From NCBI GenBank assembly GCA_026008535.1, contig BRKX01000015.1:22589501-22653500 (forward strand): a stretch of DNA of 64,000 nt, given 5' to 3'. Shown here piece after piece: positions 55,558 to 64,000 of this stretch. The DNA comes from Perilla frutescens. Lineage: Eukaryota > Streptophyta > Magnoliopsida > Lamiales > Lamiaceae. A model generated the notes under the pieces. It searched no databases. It was not told where the DNA came from and worked only from the letters and a program-made list of their open reading frames with translations. The position numbers and the translations under genes are program-made. Numbering within the stretch: position 1 is the stretch's first letter; each line of letters starts with the position of its first letter.

Positions 55558-57234
55558 TGATAAGTGCATAAATTGCACTCATTTGGACTCATTTTGAGTG
55601 CATTTGCACTTGGTTATCATGTATATAGGTGGTAAATAATGTGAATAATGTTTAACTCTCTTGTTTGGTATAATGTGACCAATTCAGGGAGTTTTTAGGG
55701 AAAACAAATGCCAAAAGGAGTCAGGTTGTGAGCCGATCGATCAACGTGTGTACAAAGACGAGAAAAGACAAGAAAAACTTTAAATGGGCCAAAACGCGAC
55801 CATGAAGCGCGAGCACCTCAGGGTCGCACCACAGCCGGCCTACAATGCGACCCCAAAACGCGACCCGTTTAGTCGCGCTTCGACAACTTCAGGGACGGTG
55901 TTTTCTCCAGCTGGAACGCGACGGAAAAGCGCGAGCACCTGGGGTCGTGCTCCAAAAGCAAAGGGAAGTGCGACCCAGAAACGCGACTACCTTAGGTCGC
56001 GCTTCCAAGGCAGAAATAAACGCGATCCAAAAGCGCGACCCCTTCGGTCGCTCTGTACAAGCTTCAAAGAGCTGTTTTTCTTCAGTCCAAACCCAACCCC
56101 AAAACGCGATCAACTGGAGTCATGCTCCGCACAGACGAAAATAAAAAGTGACTTTTGGCATTCATTTATTGGTCCATTCATATATATATCATTTGGGCAT
56201 TTCAAAACAGAGACCAATCAACCCTAGAACGAAAATTTACACAAGAGAAACATCAAAAAGGGGATTTTTGAAGATCAAGAACAAGATTGAAGATTCAACC
56301 ATCCACTTGAGAATCCAAGCCATAGAATTGAAGAAGGATGATTCTACATTGGGTTCTATCACCTTTTCTCTCTTCTTTGATTTGTATTTAGAATGGGTTA
56401 TTGTTCTTCATTTTGTAATCTTGATGTTATTGTGAATATGCTTGGCTAGAGCCTTAGGGCTCTAGGATTTGGTGAAACAATGTGAATATTGATCCTTGGT
56501 TTGGGATGTATATATGTGTTGTTGCTTTGTCAAGGTTTTGATCTATGCTAGGGCTTGAATGATGTTGTTTGGTTGGCCATCTCACTAACATCACATGTAT
56601 GAATCACTTGAATCTAGTCAATCCCATGATCATAAGCATGCTTAGATCAAATCTATATATTTGTCTTCTTAGTCGAATGTCATTATGTGGAAGGAAATGT
56701 GACCTTTAGATCCTTTTGTAGGTACGACCTTAAAATGCGTTAGAGATAGCTATCTTTGTCGCATTCGCAATTTAAGAGATATTCGAGAGATGCTCTTATT
56801 ACATTTGTGGTCTTCCTATCTATGAACTTTGCAATAATGTACGTGTAATCCCACATTGTAGGTCAATATGAGTATTGCGTAGCCATGTCCTAGAGTTTCG
56901 CCTTATTTGTCATCTTCAAAGCTCTCGTTTGTTTGGTATTTCCTCTCGAGTTAAAAATATATTGATAATTATAGGTGTTTATACGTTTACGTCTCTTATT
57001 CTTGTCCGACAGTTTGATTGAGTAAAATACGCCCTCTCCTTATTATTTGTCTAGATATTTCACTTATCTTCAGTCGTGGTAATTGCATCGTCTAATTTCT
57101 ATTCCATTTCCCTGCGGATCGATCTCGTTTCATCATATCTACAATCACATGCTTGTACACTTGTAGGCATTGACACGAGTTATAAATATTGAAACAAATC
57201 ACAGTAGGTTTCAAGGTAAACTGAGCCGCTGTCA
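55558..57234 (+). repeat. 3' LTR of the 14-kb Athila element
   Basis: 1677 bp, about 39 substitutions and one indel relative to the 5' LTR, many at CpG in the hairpin array (55794-56137). Followed by GGCAT at 57235-57239. Confidence 0.93.
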
Positions 57235-58324
57235 GGCATTGGCTGGGTGGGTGGATTTTGGGCGGGTTATGAGTCTATTTGACCCGTCTAAGAGATTATG
57301 AGCCATTAAGAACACCTCCAATAGGATGGAATATGTTAAAGGTGGCACTCAACATATTCCACACTATGAGAAATTTGTTGTTGTGAGTGGGGAAATGAAA
57401 GATGTGAATATTGGATGAGGAAGCCTTGCAACTTCCTAGGAATTTTGGACAAACGTGGGTTTGGACATGGGACTCCCATAGGGGTGAACAAAACCGAATT
57501 GCTACCGAAAAATCGAACCGAATCGTTGAGTTCGGTTCGGTTTGATTTGATAATTTATAGCTTTAGTGTGGTTTCAGTTTTTGCTCAGAGAATTGATTGC
57601 AGTTCGGTTCGGTTTCAGTTTGAATGTTTAAAAATCGAAAATAATCGTACCGAACCGATTAAATTTTAATAATGTAAAAATTATGTTTAGTGTTTTTTAA
57701 ATCCAGTCCAATCCATTCTTCATTTATCCTAACCTATTTGTGAGTTTGTATTAGCAAAGCAAATTGAACAATTTGTCTCAGACTCTCAGCAAAGCAGATT
57801 GAATTAAAATTATATTTATTTAATTTAAAAAAAAAGTAGATTGAATTAGCTAAACCTAACTCTAAAAATCCCAGTTCAACCTCGCATCTCTCATCCCCCG
57901 ACAATCATCGCCCATCACCTCTAACTTCTCACTCTCCTACCTTCCGACTGCCATGGCTTGAGTAAGTGCCGACGTCGACTTCCTTCAATGAGCCTCTATC
58001 AAAAACTATCTCTCACATCGTCGCAGCAATAGCAGTAGCCTCCTTATCTCTCGCAACAGGAAAATTCCCCTCCCCGTCGATTATCTTTCTTCCGTCTCCC
58101 CCATCTCTCGTAGGCATACATCAACTAACTCCTCTCCTCATGTCTCCGTCGTAGCAGACAGTAGCAAGTAGCAACAGTAGCAGCAACCTAGCCATAACCT
58201 CTTCCTTTCAAGTTCCGAACTCCCTCATCTTCCTTCCTAGTTCCGACCTCCCTCGTAGCAGCAGTGTGTAGAAATGTTAATCTACTTGTTTTGATGATTT
58301 ATGGAAATTTTTCTCACTGGATAC

Positions 58325-61300
58325 TATTAGACTATATTAGCTTAGCTAGTTTTTATGATTTGCATGGCAGTTAGCATTAGCCAGATTAGTTAGAAATTAA
58401 CTGCTAGTTAATTAGAAGTTAGTTAGTCAGTTTAACAACTTAGCCAATTAGAACACGACTCTTTGTATCTATAAATACTCGAGTTAGGCTGCTGTAATCA
58501 TTATTATTCATTCAATGAAAACTCACAAAATCAATACAGTTTTCTCTCTATATTTCTCTTCAAAGTTTAACATGGTATCATTCGGCTAGGTTTGATTGTT
58601 CAATTTCTCTGCTCTCTGTGTTTCTATTACAGCAAATTCTCTCCAAATCTGCGTTTCTATCGCAAATTTTTTCTTCGATCCTGCCTTTTTTTCCTTTCAA
58701 TCTTCAATAATCATGTCTACTACTGCTTCCGCCTCAATTCCTTTTCTTTCAGAAATTTCAATCCATCTTGATCGTGCCAACTACAGTTTTTTTGGCGATT
58801 TCAAATCATCGCAACTGTTCAAGCATATGGCTATGATGACTTGCTTTCACCTCTCCTCCTCCCTCCACCATAATATCTTCCTTCCTGCTCTCATGCCCCC
58901 CTGCTGAATCCGGCCTTTTAACTGTGGAATCACCGCGACAAGTTTCTTCTCAGTTGGCTTGTTGGATCTATCTCCGAATCAATGATCGGACATGTCACCA
59001 GATGTGATCATCTCGTGAAGTTTGGTTTACTCTCGAAACACTTTTCCAATCTCAATCAAAGGCCAGAATAATGCAACTTAAATTGCAGCTGCAAACTCAG
59101 AAGAAAGGCGATTTGTCCATCGATGATTACTTCCTCAAAATGTGTGGATTTGCTGATAGCCTTGCTGCTATAAGCAAACCAGTGGCTGATGAAGACTTGA
59201 TTCTTCATATTCTTAGCGGTTTTGGATCTGAGTATGATGTTGTGGTTGTAAATCTAACTAACAGATCTGATTCTCTCACCTTGCAGGAAGTGCAATATGC
59301 CTTGCAAGCTCATGAGATTCAGCTGCAAAATCAACTGACCTCTCTTCCTCCCTCTGCTCATCTTACCACTCAGCATGGTCCCTATTTTGCAGATCTTGCC
59401 CTCGGTCGAGGTTGTCCTAGTGATCCTTCTCAATCTAGATCTGCTGCCTTCAGAGGTCGAGGTGGAGAAACTTTCACAGAGATACTAAGATTGTATGCCA
59501 GCTATGTGGCAAAACTGGATATGTTGCCTACAAGTGCTTTAAACGTTTTGATGTGCATTTCACTGGTCCAGCTCCACCTCAAGCATTCTATACTGATCTA
59601 TTTCCTAATACAACTTCTGATGAGGATTCATATGCACCTGCATCTGATTTAGCTCGATATGTTGACAGTGGAGCTACAGCACATATGACCAATGATCTGG
59701 CAAATCTTCAGTTCCAGCAAGCTTATTCTGGCTCAGATCAACTCCAAGTTAGAAATGGTAACTCTCTATCTATCTCTCATATCGGTGATTCTCTACTTCA
59801 ATCACCAACTACTACACAGTCTCTTCTTCTCCATGATATTCTTCATATTCCTGGAATAACAAAAAATCTTATTAGCATATCAAAATTCACCAAGGATAAT
59901 GATGTTTTTTGTGGAACTCTATCCTACTTTTTGCTGTGTCAAAGACATCAAGTCTCACAAGTTGTTGATGAAGGGAGCTCTATCCCAGGGTCTCTACCAG
60001 CTTAATGTGGCTGCTATTCAATCTTAGAAACATCAACCACCTCTCTCTCATGTTGTTTCCAAGACAGAAGATAGTCTTCCCAACAATAAGAGCATTGCCT
60101 TACCTCTGCACAACTCTTTGTATATGACCGTTACAAATAGAGATATAAATCTTTGGCATAGAAAATTAGGCCATCCCCATTCCAATGTACTAGCTCAGAT
60201 TTGTAAAACATTGAACTTATCTTTCAATCAAAAAGATCTTGTTTTCTGTAAAGCTTGTAGCATTGGCAAACTACATCAAAAATCTCACACTTCTCAACCT
60301 CTCCATACCTCTGCACCATTCCAGCTTATTCATTCAGACTTATGGGGACCTGCCTCCATTCCTAGCACAGAGGGCTCAGGCTTTGAGGATCCTGAACACC
60401 CTTAATATGTATGTAAACTACACAAATCTCTCTATGGGTTAAAACAGGCTCCACGGACTTGGTATGACAAGCTCAAATCCTTCCTTCTATCTCTGGGCTT
60501 CATAAGGTCAAGTTCTGATTTTTCTCTATTTCATTAATCATATGCTAATAAAATTCTTCTTATTCTGATATATGCTTATGATATTCTCATCACTGGTGAT
60601 GATTCTGATGTTGTGGCTGCTCTAATCTCAAAGCTTCACACTGCTTTTGCTCTTAAAGTACTTGGACCAGTCAGCTACTTTCTAGGTATAGAGGTGGCTC
60701 AAACTGCTTCTGGTTTTTCTCTTTGTCAATCTCAATACATTCTGGATATGCTTGAAAAGACTCATCTACTGGACTGCAAGCCTGCCACTACTCCTATGAT
60801 TCCATCAAAAAAGTTATCTAAGTTTGATGGTACTACATTTGATGATCCTTCCTTATACAGAAGTGTTATTGGTTCTCTTCAATACCTCACTCTCAGCCGC
60901 CCTGATATTGCCTTCGCTATCAATAAAGCTAGCCAATTTCTTCAGACTCCAAGTGATATTCATTGGAAAACTTGTAAACATCTTCTGCGATATCTCAGCG
61001 GCATAAGGCACCTTACTCTCACCTTTTCAGCAACTTCTTCTTCCACTTTTCACAGCTTCACCGATGCAGACTGAGCTAGTTGCTTGGATGACCGCAGGTC
61101 TACTGGAGGCCATTGCATCTTTCTTGGCTCAAATCTTGTTGTTTGGTAATCCAAAAAGTAAGATGTTGTTGCTCGCAGCAGTGCAAAATCTGAATATAGA
61201 GCTATTACAAATGCCACGATTGATCTTGTATGGCTTCAAAATTTGTGCAAAGAACTCGGAGTAAGTTTACAATCTCCATCCAAACTATGGAGTGATAACA

Positions 61301-61779
61301 CTAGTGCAATTGCTCTAGCTTCCAATCCTGTTTTCCACGCTCGCACCAAACATATCGAGGTAGATGTTCACTACATTAGAGATGAGATTGCTGATCAAAC
61401 TATTGAAGTTGGATATGTTCCCTCTGTAGATCAGATTGCAGACATATTCATCAAACTACTGTCTGAAAATCGATTTCTGGACTTGAGACAAAGCTAAATC
61501 TTGTTGAACCAACTTAGTTTCTTCGGGGATGTGTTAGACTATATTAGCTTAGCTAGTTTGTATGATTTGCATGGCAGTTAGCATTAGCCAGATTAGTTAG
61601 AAATTAACTGCTAGTTAGTTAGAAGTTAGTTAGTCAGTTTAGCAACTTAGACAATTAGAACACGACTCTTTGTATCTATAAATACTCGAGTTAGGCTGCT
61701 ATAATCATTATTATTCATTCAATGAAAATCCACAAAATCAATACAGTTTTCTCTCTATATTTCTCTTCAAAGTTTAACA
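58325..61779 (+). mobile_element. Defective Ty1/copia retrotransposon, 3.46 kb
   Basis: 248-bp LTRs (58325-58572 and 61532-61779), perfect 5-bp target duplication GATAC (58320-58324, 61780-61784), primer site TGGTATCA at 58573 (initiator-Met type) and TTCGGGGATG before the 3' LTR. The LTRs differ at about eight sites (3.2%); the 5' LTR begins TA instead of TG. The TATA box is at 58470-58477. The interior is about 1.5 kb shorter than a full copia because integrase core and RT N-terminus are deleted. It inserted into the hAT-type element. Confidence 0.92.
58713..61497 (+). pseudogene. Copia gag-pol remnant, internally deleted
   Basis: Gag: SIHLDRANYSF near the start, then IMQLKLQLQTQKKGDLSIDD and ILSGFGSEYDVVVVNLTNR (59071-59340). 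The zinc knuckle near 59493-59540 has Tyr in place of His. Protease: YVDSGATAHM at about 59659. The pre-integrase domain is at 60118-60370 (LWHRKLGHPHSNVLAQICKT, CKACSIGK, HSDLWGPA). A deletion at about 60384 then joins it to the RT middle (YGLKQAPRTWYDKLKSFL). The RT active site reads YAYD rather than YADD near 60573. RNase H follows (WSDNTSAIALASNPVFHART) and ends at the TAA at 61495. Several stops and frameshifts. The gag resembles the Ale/Retrofit clade, by memory. Not functional. Confidence 0.87.
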
Positions 61780-62189
61780 GATACTAAGATATAGAATCTA
61801 TGGCAGAATGTTAGCAAGATGTTATTTTACTTTCTCCTACTTGAAGCATCACAAGCTCTGCTAATGTGTGCATTTGTTGGTTGAGATGATTTGTAAATTT
61901 TCTTTTGGAATTTGCTCCTCAAAATTGAAAAGTTAACTGCACTCATTGTTAGGAGTTGTTCCATTTTTGTTCAGAATCAAGAACTCAAAAAGAAAATTAT
62001 TTTCTTAACATGTTCTTCAATTTTGACCAAACTGACCGAAACTGAACTGACATTTTTGGTTTCGGTTCGGTTTGACTGGTACCGGCCTTCGGTTCAATTT
62101 CGATTGAGGCATTTTTGATTCGGTGCGAGTTTGGTTTTAAAAGTTCAATTCGATTCAATTTGAACCAAATTCATAGCCCTAGGCTCCCA

Positions 62190-62608
62190 TCTGCATGCCA
62201 TTTTACACTTTACACAATTTTCGTGTTTCTTAGAAAGTTAATGAGCTGGGGAGCGCCCAACAGCCCAAGGCTTGTCTTACAAAAATTTTACACCTCTCAA
62301 TTAATTATACCTAAATAATTAATGGCTTTTCTTACTTATGAAAAATTTACACCTCTCAACAATAAATATACAATCGTAAACAATAAAAGCTAAAGGAGCA
62401 ATAAATGTACTATATTCCGACCTATTCGGATTTTTATACTCTGTAGCATCTTATTAATTATTTTTATTTCTCTTTTTTTACTATATCTTTTTTGTTTCTA
62501 ATTTTAAGTTTGATGTATTTATTGTTTCCTTTTGGAATTTGGAGTTGGTTGTATTTATTATTTTGCTTTTGTAATTATGGTTGGTTGGTATAACTATTAA
62601 AATTTTAG

Positions 62609-62639
<31 letters not shown>

Positions 62640-62820
62640 AACAATTAGAGGTTGTTATATGTTAATTGCTACAAATACATCATTATTCTAATGTTCGTCC
62701 CTAAAAATTTACAATTCAAGCAAACTCTTTTTCTATCTACACCTACTATAAATCTATGATTCCAAATTACATTTCTATAATTCAAAATAACATTTTAACA
62801 AATTAATTAACGTATTAATC
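62190..62820. other. AT-rich spacer
   Basis: No gene seen. (TC)13 at about 62611-62636. Confidence 0.7.
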
Positions 62821-63760
62821 ATGTCTTAATCTCATAATATTTCTACCCCCTCTAGTTACAATGATCATAATATTTCTACCTCCTCTAGTGACAGTGATGA
62901 AGACGATTTCTTAGAATTCATGATGGATGATACAGATGAATGAATGATTGTGGAGCTACTTAAGAAACAAATCACTCAAACATCTTCTAAGACGAGAATA
63001 TACGTGCATCGGGATCGTGAAGAGACACACGCTCAACTGATGAATGATTATTTTGATGAAAATCCAACGCGGTGTTCCAACGTATTTCTACATCATTTTC
63101 GGATGTGTAAAGAGTTATTCACTTACATGGTGAATTCCTTGGAATCTCATGATAAATATTTTCGATGGAGGGTCGATGCAACGGGAAGAAAATATTTCTC
63201 ACCACTTCAAAAATGCACGGTGGCTATCAGATAACTGGCTTATGGTGATCCAGTTGATCAGTATGATGAGTACTTAATTGTTGATGAAACAATAACCGTC
63301 GATTGTTTGTTTAACTTTTGTCGATGCGTGTTGAAGTGTTTGGAGAATATTACTTGAGGAAGCCCAATGCCACTGACTGTCAACTTTTGATACAGATGCA
63401 TGAGCAAAAGCACGGCTTTCCTGTGATGCTTGGTAGCCTAAATTGTATTCATTGAGAATGGAAGAATTGTCTGGTCACTTAGAAAGGTCAATTTACTCGT
63501 CGTGATCATGGAGTCCCAACAATTATGCTTGAAGCCGTTGCATCTACCGATTTGTATTATTTTAAATAATGTGATTATCGAGGATGAAGGGGCTACATTA
63601 TCTGATTGAGTGGACGAACCCAAGGCTAATACTTCGAGCAACAATAGTGATCATCCGATAATCAAAGGCTCAGTTAGAGCATTCAATGACTATCTTATGA
63701 AAGGTTTCCAAGTACGTGACAGAAATGTTTTTTTTTTATTTATTAGAACTGTTGTTGAAA
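62821..63760 (+). pseudogene. PIF/Harbinger transposase (DDE nuclease) pseudogene
   Basis: An acidic Ser/Asp-rich N-terminus (SSSDSDEDDFLEF), then the conserved plant Harbinger N-terminal region (LMNDYFDENPTRCSNVFLHH, FRWRVDATGRKYFSPLQKCT, LAYGDPVDQYDEYL). The first catalytic block, normally IDCMHWEWKNCP, reads LNCIH followed by a stop at about 63452-63454, so the first Asp is Asn. GQFTRRDHGVPTIMLEAVAS follows, though part of it is shifted. The remaining core, including the other two acidic residues, is deleted, and the sequence jumps to a C-terminal tail (GSVRAFNDYLMKGFQVRDRN). Stops at 62938 and 63232 among others. Dead gene; no termini seen. Confidence 0.85.
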
Positions 63761-64000
63761 TTAGAGGCAATGGTAAACATGTTTTGCTTTGTGCTCCGCC
63801 ATTGATTTTCATTGTGTCCTTAACAATCAATTAATTTCCTAATTAAATTCAATTTCTGAATCATAAGTATGTGTTTACGAACTATAATCTGAAAGTCGCA
63901 TTCCAAAATAAAGTTGCTTGAAATTATTATTTTATGAAATTAAATTATACATTAAATGATCTCTCAATATATAAGTATATATATAGATTTTTTAATAAAA
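63761..64000. other. AT-rich end of window
   Basis: Nothing recognised. Confidence 0.6.

Larger units (their letters stand above)
43171..57234 (+). mobile_element. Complete Athila-type Ty3/gypsy retrotransposon, 14.06 kb
   Basis: Full-length element with target duplication GGCAT (43166-43170, 57235-57239), LTRs of 1676 and 1677 bp, tRNA-Asp primer site, gag-pol, an extra ORF 3' of integrase and a terminal polypurine tract. By eye the LTRs differ at about 39 positions (2.3%), older than the gag-only element. All coding regions share one frame with no frameshift and only five stops. It is the best candidate type of helper for the gag-only element, although this copy itself is inactive. Confidence 0.93.
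57479..62181. mobile_element. hAT-type element split by a copia retrotransposon
   Basis: The left end TAGGGGTGAACAAAACCGAA and the right end CCAAATTCATAGCCCTA form imperfect terminal repeats with CGGTTCGGTTT-rich subterminal regions. The flanks GACTCCCA (57471-57478) and GGCTCCCA (62182-62189) are an 8-bp duplication with one mismatch. Without the copia insertion it is about 1.24 kb, with no transposase. The part at 57860-58260 is CT-rich with scattered short frames and no recognisable protein. Confidence 0.75.

Overview
The window is plant nuclear DNA from a repeat-rich eudicot; the species cannot be read from the sequence. I can support one ordinary host gene, an R2R3-MYB transcription factor on the minus strand at 24.8-25.7 kb. 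Almost everything else is transposable elements, many nested, plus AT-rich spacer with CT, GA and TA microsatellites. Most retroelement and transposase genes are broken. Where the lost codon can be inferred, the stop codons are explained by C-to-T or G-to-A changes.

Layout. 0-7.7 kb: minus-strand Athila-type Ty3/gypsy DNA (gag-pro running off the left edge, a complete LTR, a 3' internal piece with an extra ORF, and a partial second LTR). 7.7-8.5 kb: unclassified LTR-like DNA. 8.5-20.9 kb: a decayed plus-strand chromovirus split by two later insertions. These are a hAT element at 11605-13058 (8-bp target duplication) and a young non-autonomous element carrying only gag at 14232-19642 (5-bp target duplication, two 1111-bp LTRs). 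The host reading frame matches across both insertions when each is subtracted with one target-site copy. 21.0-22.5 kb: an array of a TTAGCATTA-like word in opposite orientations. 24.8-25.7 kb: the MYB gene. 28.9-32.9 kb: a larger structure built from an AATCGAGG-like word, with 40-bp and 218-bp tandem repeats.

33-43 kb holds a hAT MITE, a hairpin MITE, a MULE-like element containing a gag remnant and a palindromic LTR-like repeat, a SINE, a solo LTR, and a MITE flanked by (TA)n inside degenerate repeats of about 130 bp. 43.2-57.2 kb is one complete 14-kb Athila-type retrotransposon (target duplication GGCAT, LTRs about 2.3% apart). Its gag-pol frame has only four stops, and it carries an extra ORF with what looks like its own leader and 5' UTR intron. 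57.5-62.2 kb is a hAT-type element into which a defective Ty1/copia element inserted. 62.8-63.8 kb is a dead PIF/Harbinger nuclease gene.

The best candidates for something new are three. First, the two motif-array structures (21-22.5 kb and 29-33 kb) resemble the clustered short targets of VANC anti-silencing proteins in Arabidopsis VANDAL transposons. Second, a CG-rich hairpin array is shared between the LTR U3 and the stretch just upstream of the extra ORF in the 14-kb Athila element, suggesting a copied promoter module. Third, the gag-only element shares cis signals with the autonomous Athila element. No VANC-like or transposase ORF belonging to the motif arrays is visible in the window.
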